Origin: Heterodera schachtii
Lineage: Eukaryota; Nematoda; Chromadorea; Rhabditida; Heteroderidae
Assembly: GCA_023374025.1 (NCBI GenBank)
Contig: SIJG01000002.1
Location: 658,078-722,077 of the forward strand
Length of the DNA stretch: 64,000 bases
Direction: 5' to 3'
Positions 1-11,726 of the stretch are shown in pieces. Every line of letters starts with the position of its first letter. The first letter of the stretch is position 1. Below the pieces are notes generated by a model. It saw nothing but the letters and a program-made list of their open reading frames with translations, was not told where the DNA came from and did not search any database. A program made the translations under genes and the position numbers.

Positions 1-67
1 GATCAACGCGGTGTCCGAGCGTGTGATGACCAGCAGCAGTTGTTGGCCGAGTGGTGGACGGACTGAC
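1..67 (+). CDS. Exon fragment ending at a stop, copied in both arms
   Basis: The plus strand reads an open frame with RACDDQQQLLAEWWTD followed by TGA at the end of the segment. The same stretch lies at 42,172-42,240 on the minus strand, preceded there by a plausible acceptor (CCGACAG). It probably belongs to the unrecognised exon series at 41.2-46.1 kb. The TGA is present in both arms, so it is unlikely to be a read error. It could be the true end or a read-through of a non-exonic copy; other frames are also open, so the frame is uncertain. Confidence 0.35.
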
Positions 68-294
68 GGCGGGCGCGCATTGTGGAAAAATGGTTAGGTA
101 ATAAAACAATTTTATAGAACGAGTTATAAACAAAGAAGCGCTAAAAATGGGTTAATCAAAAGCAAATTTTAGAGGGATATTAATTTTTTTTTTTCAATTC
201 AAATTCTCTCATTACCTAACCAATTAGTGATTAAAAAATTTTCATCAAAAATCCGATAGAATTTTTTTTTTCAACAAAAAAAAACAAAACAATA

Positions 295-556
295 TCAAAA
301 TGTTTTCTTTTTAAAAACATAGTCAAATTGTTGACCATTCTCCTCCTCTTCTTCCTCATCTTCTTCTTCCTCCTCCTCTCCCTCCTCTCCAGCTGGCGCC
401 GCGCCGCCACCCTCTTCCCCCTCTTCCTCCTCGTCCTCCTCTTCCTCTTCCGCCTCTTCTCCCTCATCGACTTCATCCTCTGGCTTCTCATCAGCCTTTC
501 ATACTGATAGTCGTCATCCTCTGGGTGGTTTATTTCCCAGAGTGATTTGTTGAGAA
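295..556 (-). pseudogene. Acidic 3' exon, left-arm copy, with a broken frame
   Basis: On the minus strand an acceptor-like TTAAG is followed by an exon reading VLNKSLWEINHPEDDD. A shift of frame near 500 is then needed to reach the long Glu/Asp tract (DEGEEAEEEEEDEEEE, then GGGAAPAGEEG) and the end QQFDYVFKKKTF with a TGA at 295-297. The right-arm exon (40,561-40,923) is continuous in one frame and ends FVFKKKTF. The left copy therefore carries a one- or two-base indel, or contains a tiny unrecognised intron. It lies downstream of the M41-like gene on the same strand, but I could not join the two by phase. The Arg/Lys-rich frame across the same bases is a shadow. Confidence 0.6.
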
Positions 557-767
557 CCCTTAACCAAAATTGATATAACAATATCGTAAACAAAATTTTT
601 TTCAAAATTTTTGGAAATTCGGCATTTTAGAAATAAAACTTTTCTCATTCGAAAAGAAAATTATTTTTTTTTCGATTAGGCTATTACATGTTTCGCCTGT
701 GGCATTTTGTCCTGCTTCCGGGACAACCCTTCTCCTGTCCGTGTGACGGACAGCCTTTTTTTCGGCC

Positions 768-2036
768 TCATTTGTCCCACATTCCAAAATTTACATAGAA
801 TTTAGCGGGATTTAAACAAAAATGAACAAACCGTCGGAGGTCCTTCGGCCGGACGGTTTCCTTCTTTACCAGCAGCTCACAGAGCTGAATTTTAAGCATT
901 ATAAATTAAATGCTTTTGATGTTTTTTGGCACAAACCTCCAACACATCCTGCCATCGGGCGCCCAACATTTCCTCGGCCGTTCTTATGGCCCATCTCTCC
1001 AACCTTTTGATCTCCTTTCTCTGGTACTCCTCCCTCTCCTCTTCACTTTCCAACTCCGCCCACCTCGCCGACGTTCTCACATACTTAAATTATAAAAATT
1101 TATTGCTTTCATTTAAATGTTTCATTTAAAAATTGATTTTTTTTTTAAATTTTTTTTTTACAGTTAATTAAAAAGCCCATTTTTTCAGTTACCATGGTGG
1201 CGGCGCGGCGCCAATCCTTCTCATCTTGCTGCCAGCCGGTGGAGTGGCCAACAGCTCGTAGCTCGGCGACCCTTCCGGCTGCTGCAATCACCATCAGGTG
1301 CTTGAGCCCCGTCCTCGTGTAGGAGGACGGACCGGAATGAAGGGTATAACCCAGGTCACCTCCCTTCTTCACAATTGTCGACTAAACAAAACGGGAATTT
1401 GCCATTTTTTTTTTGCCATACCCTCACAGGCATAAGCCTGGGAACCGCCCACTTCGGCGCCGGCCTTTTCAGCGCCGTTGCTAACAACCTTCTTCATTAT
1501 CAACCAAATTAAATATTTTTGTTATCATTCGATAGCTTTTGAGATACTTTATTAGCCAGCAAAATTTCAAAAAATTTAGTCAGTTTATAAAAAAGTTATG
1601 GCCAAAAACCCTCAAAAATTGACTTTTTCTTGGCTTTTTCGGCGCCGCGTGCCATAACTTATTTATTTTGAACCATTTCTATTTTGACATATAAATATAG
1701 AGCGCACACAGAGCTTTCGAATGATGCCAGATTAGCTAAAGTTAATGACAAATAAAAAAGTTATAACATTTCAAAATTTGCGGCGCCGAAATGGTCCGCG
1801 CCGAAGTGACCCCGACCCCATAAGCCTCGCCATAAACTAACCTTCAAAAATTGCCGCACCCCCAGCAGCCAAATGATCACGGCGTGGCCGATCTCATGGG
1901 AGGCGGTGGCCGCTTTGTTCGACCGCAGCAACTTCCGGGACGTTTTGGCAAGGCGCGCAAACTTATTTTCCCATTGCCTGCGCATGTGGCGCTGGATTTT
2001 TCTATTTTTTTTAAAATGAACAATTTTTTTTGCCAT
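768..2036 (-). CDS. Stand-alone M41 (FtsH-type) metallopeptidase-like gene, left-arm copy
   Basis: Four exons on the minus strand, all phase 0: 2,036-1,842 (65 codons), 1,381-1,193 (63), 1,083-937 (49) and 884-768 (ends in TGA). Donors are GTTAGT, GTAACT and GTTTGT; acceptors end in TTTAG, TTTAAG and TTCAG. Exon 1 carries SHEIGHAVIIW, a full HExxH zinc motif. Exon 2 carries DLGYTLHSGP, AAAGRVAEL and HSTGWQQDEKDW, the order and spacing of the M41 domain, where the Asp after STG is the third zinc ligand; it lies about 70 residues after HEIGH, as in FtsH. Exons 3-4 are a helical C-terminus as in FtsH. The protein starts only about 46 residues before HExxH, so the AAA+ ATPase is absent. Introns rule out bacterial contamination. 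An active peptidase is inferred; substrate and location are unknown, and I see no signal peptide. Confidence 0.82.
1440..1818. mobile_element. 379-bp element in intron 1 of the left M41-like gene (9-bp target duplication)
   Basis: CATAAGCCT flanks it at 1,431-1,439 and 1,819-1,827. The ends are imperfect inverted repeats sharing CACTTCGGCGC (left end GGGAACCGCCCACTTCGGCG). A 9-bp duplication suggests a Mutator-type non-autonomous element. No transposase is present. Confidence 0.75.
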
Positions 2037-2195
2037 TTTCGGTTGTGCTAAAAGCTTTAAAATTCAATTAATTAATAACACAATGAAATTATTGCTTTAA
2101 ACGGCGTAAGACAATTAATCCCTGCTTAATGAATTAAGCAGTTTAACAATAATATGAACTTTTTTGGCGTTTTGTTTATTGTTTTTCAAATTTAG

Positions 2196-2555
2196 GTGCT
2201 GCTACGATGGGTGCAAATCCGCGAGAGTTGTCAACTGCGTGCCGCCGACGCCGTGCCAGCCAATTCAAAAGCCGTGACGGAATGATTGGATCGGCGTGGT
2301 GGGCGTAAGTTTGCATTTGAGTAAATCCCATTGATCACTTTTAATTATTTTCTAATTGAGTGCCAAATTTCAATTATTTTGCTCTCATTTTTAGGTTTGA
2401 TCACATTTGGAATCACATTTATTTATTTTTGTTTTTATTTGATTGTGTCTACAGAAAGGGCCGAAACACATTTTCTTTAGCATTTTTTTGAGCATTCTGA
2501 CAGGGTCTGTACTGATGAGGCCCGCCCTGTCACAATGCAAATGTTTTTCAATTTA
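2196..2555 (+). CDS. Candidate two-exon fragment of an unknown gene
   Basis: An acceptor (AAATTTAG) precedes an open segment 2,196-2,304 that ends at a strong donor (GTAAGT). After a short intron, 2,395 onward is open and would join in phase, reading WWAFDHIWNHIYLFLFLFD and later LTGSVLMRPALSQC. The block is conserved in the right arm at 38,040-38,150 and again, duplicated, at 36,385-36,640. No product is recognised. A second frame of the first exon is Cys-rich (CCYDGCKSARVVNCV), so the true frame is unsettled. The splice signals support an exon better than the protein does. Confidence 0.35.
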
Positions 2556-2559
2556 AAAG

Positions 2560-4300
2560 CAAAAATTACTTTTTTTTTTTGTAAAATGATGACACGTTTA
2601 AAGTCAAAAAATTTGTTTAATTTTATCTATTTCCTCATATAATAAGAATTTTTCCTAATTTATTGACAAACCCAATAAACCAATTTATTAATTGAATGAA
2701 TATTAATGTAATATAAATTAATAAAATTAGTTTTCTTACATATTTTTTTTTAAATCATATTGTCTTTTTTTCTCGCAATTATTCTCATTTTTAATTGCCA
2801 ATCTGAAAAACAGGAAATGTATTTTAGTTTTTTACTCAGAATTTTTTTTTCAAAAATTTACGGCCAAAAAGTACAAGCTTTTTGAAACTCATTTTCAAGG
2901 CTTTATAAAAAGATTTTATCAATTAAATTTCTAAAAATCCAATTTTTTGGCCCAAAGAAATAAATGGGAATTGGTTAAGTGAAAAATGCCAACAAAAAAA
3001 AAATATTTCAGTTGAAAATTCTTATTTAAAATAAATTTAATTGAAAAATTTTTTCGCAATAAGAAAAAAATTATAGCTCAATTTTTAATTTTATTTAATT
3101 ATTATGAATTCAAATGTTTTTCCATTTTTCAACGTTTTTATTATCCATTTTTCACCATTTTATGAAAGGCCACCCATATTATGATTTAAAAAATGTGATG
3201 GTGTGCAAGAGGGGGGAGACTTTTGTTCTCTTAATTTTTCAATGTCTTCAACGGATGAGCAATTTGACCATAGTCTTAATTATCTTAGAATCCGTCTAAT
3301 TTTTAGGGGGGCACAAAAAGGATAAGAAACGACTAATTTGGATTACCATAATTAAGTTTTGTTAATTACTGTATTACGGTTTTTTAAAGTTTTGTCATAT
3401 TTCTGAAAGAATTTAATCCGAATTCTTAAAAAATGCATTTGATTTTGGTTTGTGATACAGTTAAGCGATTAATTATAATTGTTGTTCATTTTTTGATCAC
3501 TCACAAATTTTATTATTAGAATTATGACATTGCGATAATTATAAGAAAATTTTTATAAGTTAATTATCTTGATAAAATTAGCATTTAAGTATAATTTTCT
3601 TTATAACTTTTCTTCATCAGTCAGATGAATCGGTATTAAAAAGCCTGGCCTTTTATTTTATTTTAATACAGTAAACGAGAAATTTACAGTGTAAAGATAA
3701 AATCTTTGTCCGGCAGCTTCGGCTCTCGTTATCCTTTTCTATGCGCTATTATTGTTATTGCGTGTATTTACGGCTTAATTCTTTGTGGCTAAGTATGCTA
3801 ATTTTTTTAATTTATAAAAAAGTCGAATAAAAATCAAAAATTTCCATTTTGTAATTGTTTTTGCCATAAATTCCTTTTTTTAAAAGAAAAATAAATATTT
3901 TATTATAGTATCGGCGAAATACTCAAAAAAATTAATTTTTAAAAATTTTTCTGTTATATTTTTCGTGAGTTTCTGGCTGTTTCGAGCCCAGGGAAAAAAT
4001 ATATACATATGCTTATTTTTTCGAGCCCTATTCATAAGCGTCTTGCTCTTTTGACCAAAATATTTGTTAGATTTTTGTGTATTTTGTTCAGCAATTCCTG
4101 ACAATGTTGTTGAATTTAATTTTACAATTTATAAATATTATTTAATTCGTTGTTGCATTTGGTTTGATTGCCGACAGGCGCCGCTGGGAATTTTTTGAAA
4201 AACTAGGCTAAATTTGCTAAGCGCCGAGTCACTTTGGCGCGGCGATTTTTTCGCCCATTATAAATTGCTTTTCGGTGCCATTAAGAATTTTAGAAAAAGG
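2560..4300. other. Left-arm-specific AT-rich block without a recognisable gene
   Basis: The right arm has the satellite region 36,385-37,800 in this place. I see no coding exon. Near 4,175-4,250 there are GC-rich patches (AGGCGCCGCTGGG, GGCGCGGCG) resembling the hairpin module found elsewhere, so part of the block may be transposon-derived. Confidence 0.6.
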
Positions 4301-4930
4301 TCAAAAGTTGTCTAACTATATCAGAATCAAAAAAAATTTCCTGCTCTGAACTACATACATCGTAATTTTGAGAAAAAGTCATAAATTTTTAGTTATATAA
4401 TTTAGCACGCAATACCGGGTCGGATTTCGAATTTTCGAGTTAAACGAAGCATAAATATTCGAATTTGAGCAGCTAAAACGGGCATCAAATTCGTAATCAC
4501 TGATCAGAACAATTCAAAAACTCTCGAACCTGAGACTCCTTACTAAAAAATTTTAAAATGAAAAAATAGTGATCAGAAAGTGCTATGACTTACCCAAAAA
4601 AGTATTTTCTATTATTATGCAAAACTCCAAAACAAATTATGACCTGAGAAAATCAAAAACTACGTTTTTTGAACATTTTTTAACTTTTTTGAAACTTAAC
4701 GATGCTAACAAAATTTTAAAAATTTGTTTGCTTTTGAGCAAAATTTTATCAAAAAATAATTACAAATGTACAAATGAACTAAAATTAAAAATGAACTCAA
4801 ATTATAGAAATAAAGGAAGGACTTTTGGCTATATGTATATACTCAAATATTTGACTAAGTCATTTCATTTTATTGAAAATGATCAAAGAAATTCATTGAT
4901 TTACAATCATTTCCAATTTTATTTTTCAAG

Positions 4931-6012
4931 GACGCTGGATCAAAAATATGAAGGAACTGAGGAGGACGAAGGCACCGACGCGGGTGGTCTAGGGCAGGGA
5001 TGGAATTACGAGACACCAAAAAATGTCGGAAGTCGGAATTTTTCAAAAAATATTAAATATAATTAAAAAATTTTAAAAATTTTTAAATATTTAATCGGCT
5101 AAATTTTTAAATTCTTACCCATGTAAAAGGTGATTTCAAACTGTTTTTAATATATTTATATATTTTTTTGATTTCAAAATATTTTTATGTAATTTTATAT
5201 TATTTTGGAATTTTTTTTTTTTTGCGACAGTTACACCCTTTTTTTGCGGCGCGCTTTCTCCAAAGAAAATTTGGTGAACTTGGGGGAGGGGTTCGGCGCT
5301 GCCGATAGGCGCCGCCTGAGAAAATTTTTGTGATTTTTAATGCGATTTGTTAACAGATTTTGTAGAAAAAAATGAACTAAATTTAGCGATTTTTAGCAAA
5401 TTTTTCAAGAAAATTATGAGTTTTAAGGTGCGGCGGTGCCGATAGGCGCCGCCGGGAAAATTTTTCAAAATTTCAATGCAATTTATTAACAGAATTTATA
5501 CAAAAATTGCTATTTTTGAAAAGAAAAACTCAAAAAAAAATTCCGAAAAATTCCGACTTTTTATGAAAAATTTCGGAAGTCGGAAGTCGGATTCCGACTA
5601 CATAAATTTCGGAAGTCGGATTCCGAGCCCAAAAATGTCGGAAGTCGGAATTCCGTGCCATCCCTGGTCTAGGGAATGCCAATGCCAACATTGAGTCGCT
5701 GATGAAAGAATGGTCAGCCGAAAATGGAGAAAAAAAGTTGAAGGAGATAAAAGTGCAAATAGGGAAAGTGCTAAATCGTCGCTTTTTTGATTTGTTTAGC
5801 TGCTCATAAACGCCAATTTGGATGTCAATTTGGAGGACTGTGCCGACCTTTGCCCTTTTTGCCTCGTTGACATTCCAATGCATAAAAGCCGGCTCGAGTC
5901 GAAGCACGTTTTGTTCTCGCTGTACGCCGAATTACGCGCCTCCCAACACTTGCGCAACATGGCGCGGGACAGAGACGAAGCGGACGGAGCGACCTCAGTA
6001 AACATTGACCAA
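4931..6012 (+). pseudogene. Unknown gene split by a hAT MITE, left-arm copy
   Basis: After an acceptor (TTTTTCAAG) the frame reads TLDQKYEGTEEDEGTDAGG; a 672-bp MITE then interrupts it. Beyond the element the frame resumes as NANANIESLMKEWSAENG and KLKEIKVQIGK. After another acceptor (GATTTGTTTAG, about 5,803) comes NLEDCADLCPFCLVDIP, then a helical stretch with LFSLYAELRASQHLRNM. The Cys pattern (CADLCPFC) suggests a small metal-binding site. If the MITE is not spliced out, the product is truncated. The right-arm copy (34,870-35,790, minus) has the same insertion. Family not recognised. Confidence 0.65.
4995..5666. mobile_element. hAT-type MITE, 672 bp (left copy)
   Basis: The terminal inverted repeats are CAGGGATGG and CCATCCCTG, flanked by the 8-bp duplication GTCTAGGG (4,987-4,994 and 5,667-5,674). 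This length and TIR type are typical of hAT. Inside are repeated GGAAGTCGGAATTCCGAC motifs and two copies of a GC-rich hairpin module (about 5,295 and 5,430). The right-arm copy has only one module and is 473 bp. No transposase. Confidence 0.92.
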
Positions 6013-6339
6013 TTTGTGTTCTTGAATCGGAATTTTTTGGGTTTTTGTCTCGGCTTGACTTTTTTTTAAATTTTCTCATATTAATTGGTTTTATAATTTT
6101 TATCGTTTGCCGAAAAATAGCCTGACTTTGGACTTTTAACCCACGAAAAATCCAGGTCTGGATCCAGGCCCAGGTCAAATTCTAAAAATTTATTCAAGCA
6201 GAAATAAATACTGATATTATTTTTTATTTTATGTCATGGAAATGCAAATTAAAAATCTGTAACATATTCAAAGTATTCAATTTTTACAAAATCATAAAAC
6301 TTTCGGTGCAAAATTGGTTAGCAAATATAATTAATATTT

Positions 6340-6385
6340 AAAAATGTTTCCCTGCGGCATCTGTCGGCATGGCTGAACCCCAAAA
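6340..6385. other. Degenerate hairpin module; empty site of the right-arm foldback element
   Basis: It reads CCCTGCGGCATCTGTCGGCA followed by TGGCTGAACCCC, a decayed version of the GGCGCC hairpin module. The matching place in the right arm (33,342-33,350 and 34,526-34,534) is duplicated around a 1.2-kb foldback element, so this is the unoccupied site. Confidence 0.75.
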
Positions 6386-6862
6386 AGCTCCACAATTTTT
6401 AAATTGTCACAAAAATCACAAAATTTGAGCAAATATATATATATATTACATTTTCCAAAAATTTTAATCATTAATATATGAATTTTTTCACACCAAAAAA
6501 TGTACAATAAATAAATGATGAGAAAAAACATATCAAATAAACGGAATTTTTTTTTGACTTTTATAATTTTTGATCGGCCGAATTCATGAAAAATTGGGTT
6601 AAAATTATTAATAATGTTATTATTATTATTCATTGCTATAATATAAATGCTTAAATTTCGCTGTTACTTACGCAAATATCTTTTAAATATTTACGCAAAT
6701 ATTAATATTTACAAAAACGCATTATTTATTTAAATAAATGCCAATAATCACATTAACATTTTTATTAAGAGAAACCATGGCATCAAAAAATGAACATCAT
6801 ATTTTAATTTTATTTTAATTAAATTATGAAAAATTAAGCCATCAATTCAAGCGATAATAAAG

Positions 6863-7569
6863 CAGAGATGTGATATCTGAGTATTTTTACTCATTTTGTG
6901 GTCTTTTAGAGGGTCAAAGAGGATTTTTTTGAAAAATGAGGATTTGCGTATTTTTGTGGTCTTTTGAGAAATTTGAGGATTTTTGTGGTCTTTTGATAAA
7001 AAAGTGACAAAAACGCATAATTTTTTGAAAAATAGGTATATTTGGCAAAATGTTCGAAACTTTTTCTTCGAATCTTTAAACATTTTTTCGAAAAACCCTC
7101 AGTCAAAATCATTTTTTTGACAAAATTTGTTAACAAATCGCACTCAAAATCTCAAAAAATTTCCGGCAGCGCCTATCGGCACTGCCGGACCCCTCCCAAC
7201 GTTCCCAAAAAGTTTTTTGGAAAAACCGCGCACAAAAAAAAAAAACAATTTTTTTGTGGCTCACATCAGTGGACAGATAAACGAAATTCATTACACGTGG
7301 ACACTGTAAAAGCAATGGCCCAAATGAAGTGCAACTTCGATTTTTCGTGCTCAGACTTCCATAAAATGCTTACAATTGACAAGAAATTGATGATTAATTG
7401 TTTCAAAAGAAAAATATGACATTTAACTGATTTTGTTTACATTTTTTATGCTTTTAAAAAATGAGGATTTTTCATTCCAAATGAGGATTTTTTTGAGGTA
7501 TTTTAGTGGCAAATGAGGATTTTTTACAGCTGAAATGAGGATTTTAAAAATTTTGAGATCACATCTCTG
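6863..7569. mobile_element. hAT-type MITE, 707 bp, left arm only
   Basis: The ends CAGAGATGTGAT and ATCACATCTCTG are a perfect 12-bp inverted repeat, flanked by the 8-bp duplication TAATAAAG (6,855-6,862 and 7,570-7,577). The right arm at about 32,838-32,848 has the site uninterrupted. The interior repeats short phrases such as GAGGATTTTTGTGGTCTTTT and carries one GGCGCC hairpin module near 7,170. Confidence 0.92.
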
Positions 7570-8459
7570 TAATAAAGCAATTAAAAGTCAAGCAGCAAAG
7601 TCAATTAACCAAAACAATTTGGAAGAAAGCATTTTAAATGCAAAAGGAAAACAAAATAAAATTGAAATTGAGCCACCTAATTCTCCAGACAATCCATCAC
7701 AGTTTACCGTTTGAATCATCTGTCCAATCAATGGCCAAATGAAACGGAAAAGCGATACGGTGCTGAGCCGTTATAAAAAGCGATCAAGAAGGGCGTTATA
7801 AAAAAAAATTATCAAATAAAAATTTTGAACCAACAAAAAACCCAAAACTTTGGTCAAAAGCAACCAAATTTTTAATTCTTGAGTATCGATAGCCCTAACA
7901 GTTAATTCAAAAAATTTCGTCAATTTTGAATAAAGTTATAGCCAAAAGTACACAAAATTTTTGGCCATTTGGAGCATAATAAAAAACACTTAGGACTACC
8001 GAATGATAGCAAGAAAATAAAATAATTTATAAAAAACTTTTTAATCAGAAATAAGTTATTTTGATCATTAAAATTCTGATTAAAAATTTCTTAGAACCAA
8101 CAAATTTAATTGATCTTGATACCATTTTATAGATCTAATTTTTAAGTGTTTTTTATTAAGCTGCAAAACTTCAATTTTACTAGTTCAAAAAAGTTATGGC
8201 CAAAAATGTTTGAAAATAAGGTTCGTGTGTACTTTTGGGTAAAATTTATTCAAAATTGACGGAAATTTTTTGAAAGCACCAGCGATACGTACAACAGACC
8301 GTAACCGCAACCCAATTTTCCATCCCAAAATCAATACCATACAACAATAATCGAGGAAGTTTATTCAACACCAACAACAGTGCCATAAACAACAAATCGA
8401 GTAAGTTCAAAATTCATCGTCGCCCGTACAGGCAGGCGACAAATGCGTCCACGGCATGT

Positions 8460-8940
8460 TCAGTGTTTGTGCCACTTTCACCGTTGTCCAAGGCAATGCC
8501 GGACAGCAGTTAAGTAAAGCCATGTCCGGTGCCATCTCCGTTTGCCGATACAACACTAAAAGCAGAAGAAAGTGGTAATTTGCAGCCGATTATGGGAACG
8601 GCACATTCTTCGCCTGAGGAAATGTTAGAAGAAATTGGTGAGCAACTCGAAGCACAAAGCCATGGGACGATGGCGTCGAGCAGCTTCGAGCAAATGGTGA
8701 CAACGGCACGGTCATCGCTATTTTCCCCCGAAGAAATGACAGAGGAAACTCCGGCGGAATCGGAGGGAAAAATACCGAAGGAAGCACAGAAAACGGCACA
8801 AAACGAAAAGCAATTGAAAAACAGAAGTCCAAGTCGCGCTTTTTTTTTGCTTCTACGGAAAGATTCGAACTCAGTGAACAAAATGGGCAATATCCGAAGG
8901 AAAAGAAAGATTAACCGATGCCTAAAAGACACTATTAAAA
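8460..8940 (+). pseudogene. Ser/Glu-rich, probably disordered protein; left copy frameshifted
   Basis: The frame from 8,529 reads SSPEEMLEEIGEQLEAQSHG and SSLFSPEEMTEETPAESEG. The right arm (31,546-31,965 minus) reads through from FGVCATFTVVQGNAGQQLSK into the same protein, while the left has an extra base at about 8,530 (CCGGTGCC versus CCGGGCC) that breaks it. A T-run near 8,840 differs by one base between arms and changes the C-terminal frame. In the left copy another frame is also open and protein-like there (KRKAIEKQKSKSRFFF, then ASTERFELSEQNG), so the real C-terminus is unclear. No domain recognised. Confidence 0.5.
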
Positions 8941-9425
8941 AAGGTTTATCATTCCTTCTTTTTGGGGACTTATTTCGAAAAAAAATATTTAGTTTTGAGA
9001 AATTTAAAATTTCTATTACTTCAAAACTGATGAAAATATGGTCACATGTACATCGCGAAATATGCTAAATGGATAAATAACTCCTTATTAGAAGCTTGAA
9101 AATAAGCTATAAAGGTTTTTTTCGTGAGTTTCATGCCTTCCACAATCCAAAAAATGTGGGATTTCCATGCAATTTTGCAACCTTCCAGCGAGTTAGTTAA
9201 AAATAGGGGATTAGCCGAATTTATGGACCACTATTTCCGGATTTAATTAATTATGACAGTATGCCTGATAAAAAGATTTGTAAGCCTAAATTTTTTTTTA
9301 TACATATTGATTTTGTAACTCGGGCCAAAGTTTCAGAATTGGTTGAAAATTTGCAGAAAATACTTAAGAATTCAGGCTTAGTTTGTCAAAAATTTACATT
9401 TTGAAGGATTTTATAAAAATCAGCT

Positions 9426-10840
9426 TGGTTAAGTTGAAAATTGATTGCCTTCTTAATCATAATTAGCGTCAAACCCTTAAAAATGCTTTTGAGCATAAAT
9501 TTTAAATACATGGAAACAAACTGAAACCCATCAATCCTTCAATAACATCATATGTTGTTTTTGAACCAAAAATGCTAAGTTCGAAAATTTGGACTTTCGA
9601 CTTTTTGTTCGAGATCGGGTCCGGGATTCGGAATATTCCACTGACGCATTTTCCGGGCGCCAAAAGCGTGGTGTGAACAGAGAAAAAAATTGTTCTCGCC
9701 TTTTTTAAGAAAATATTTAAAAAATTAGAATTTGAGCATTTTCTTATTTTCAGTAAAACTGCGAGCACTTCCTTATAAAAAATTCTTTGTAACTTTTTTT
9801 TTTTTTTGCATCAGCATGACAAACACTATTTCGTGTTATTTGTTATCAAATTTTGATCAAAATAAAAAAGGAAGCGGAAAAAAAAATTGGAATTCCCTTT
9901 CATTTTACTGATGAAAATATTTACTTTTACATATGTACCAACCGTAATTTAAAATTAAAATAAAACAAAAATGAAAGGAAAAATCAATTAAATTCGGGAT
10001 TCAGTGTCGGAATTCGTATCAAAAAAAGGTGAATTTCCGTTTCTCGTTTATTTTGATTTCGGTTGCCTTAACTAGTAAATTGAAAATTCCTTATTATTAT
10101 GTTATTATGTTATTATGTAATTTTTTATTTTTTTTATTTCTCTTTTTTTCGACTGCGATTTCCTTCCGTTTTATGCCAAATATTTGTTGGCTAAATTAGG
10201 CTAATCATTTTTTAATTATTTATAAAAAAAATTTATAATATTTTTCCATTTCCCATTAAAACAAATAGGTTAAATTTTCGTCTGTCAATAATATTCTTAA
10301 TTATACTCAAAAAACCTGATTTTTGTTTCTTTCTCAGTTATTTTTTTTAATGTAAATATTTGTTTTGTAGCCCAAGAAACTGAGAATAGTCATTGAATGG
10401 GCGAAACAAATATGCAATAGTGCCAAACTTTTTTGCCAAATTTAGGGAAATTTGACAAAAGTTCTTGGCTCCGACCAGAAAAATGGTTGTTGTCGTTCTC
10501 ATCTCTATGATTTGGATAATGATGAGATCGTAGGCCATAACTTTTTTTACAATGAAATGTGTTTAATGGCATTGCCTTCACACTGTTTAAATGTTTCATA
10601 CAATTGCCAAAATTGTTTAAGGGCATCAAACAACAATTGGGCAAGCAAAAGCCCTAAAATTGTGGAAGCAAATGCCTCCCTTCTGTTTAAGCGTTGCATG
10701 CCAATTTTGGCATGTAATTTAATTTCTCACTTTTTTATATATTTTTTCCATGGTAAGCGGAAGTGACAAAATTACATTTAATTATTTTGTTGAATAATTT
10801 ACTTTTCCACCCTACAATTAAAAATATTTTAAATTTTATA
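9426..10840. other. Left-arm-specific 1.4-kb block, no supported gene
   Basis: The right arm passes directly from the sequence equivalent to 9,425 to that of 10,841 (near 30,995). The block includes the dispersed motif GACTTTTTGTTCGAGATCGG near 9,600 and a repeat-like stretch at 10,640-10,720 resembled at 62,760-62,870. An open frame at 10,452-10,766 has no recognisable features and overlaps the repeat. Confidence 0.55.
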
Positions 10841-10899
10841 ATTGTCAAAACGAACGGTTCGCCAAATCCGAAATAAATTCTCCTTAACGGAGTTTGCAC

Positions 10900-11646
10900 T
10901 AGAGACCGGTGCGGGACGGGATCCCGCGCGGGATTTTGCGGGATCCCAGTCCGCAATCCCGCATTTTTTGGAAATGCGGGATTTGCGGGATTAATCCCGC
11001 GGGATCCCGTCCCGCAAAGTTTTGAGTTCCAATCCCGCAGCGGGATCCGCAAATTTGACTTTTTGTGCGGGATTATGCGGGATTTTATTGATTTTTTGAA
11101 AAATTTTATGAAAAAATGCCAAATATTTTTGAATTAATTAAATATAAATTTAATTAAATTAACTCATTCCATCGCAAATTTCATCTAGAATTTCCAAAAA
11201 ATTTCCCGGCGGCGTCTATCGGCACCGCAGGACCAGCTTTTACTTATTGATCCTGTACTGCCCTAGTTTTTTGAAAAAATTTCGCCGAAAAAAGCGGTTT
11301 TTAAAAGCAAAGATAGTCAAATTTATGGACCATTAACAATTTGATTCCCGATCTCTTTTTAGCATCCATTCGAAAAGTCTTAGTCGACCCATCAGCACCT
11401 TTTAATGCATCCCGCCAGCCCCTAAAAATTTATTTTTCAAAATTTCAGGTATTTCTTGATTTTTGGAAATTTTTGAAATTTTATTAAATTTTTTCGAGTT
11501 TTCCATAATCCCGCAATTTTGCGCGGGATCCCGCAAATTTTAAATGCGGGATTTGCGGGATTAATCCCGCGGGATCCCGTCCCGCAAAAAAATGTTGTGT
11601 TCCAATCCCGCAGCGGGATCCGCAAATTTGAAATTTCCGGTCTCTA
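10900..11646. mobile_element. hAT-type MITE, 747 bp (left copy)
   Basis: Ends TAGAGACCGG and CCGGTCTCTA; 8-bp duplication GTTTGCAC at 10,892-10,899 and 11,647-11,654. The interior is rich in GCGGGATCCCG-like palindromes near both ends and has a hairpin module at about 11,210. The right-arm copy is 30,157-30,929. Confidence 0.92.
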
Positions 11647-11726
11647 GTTTGCACCAATTAAGCCTTTTTAGGCATCGCATTCGAATTTTGCGGATGTTAT
11701 GCCATAAAAATGTTTTTTCATTGTTC

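Noticed and set aside
231..605. Arg/Lys-rich frames here, at 40,568-40,942 and at 58,432-58,695
   Set aside because: They are out-of-register readings of the acidic exons; the Glu/Asp frame is the one with shared starts, ends and stops.
10452..10766. 104-codon plus-strand frame as a gene
   Set aside because: It overlaps a dispersed repeat, lacks recognisable domains, and the block is absent from the other arm.
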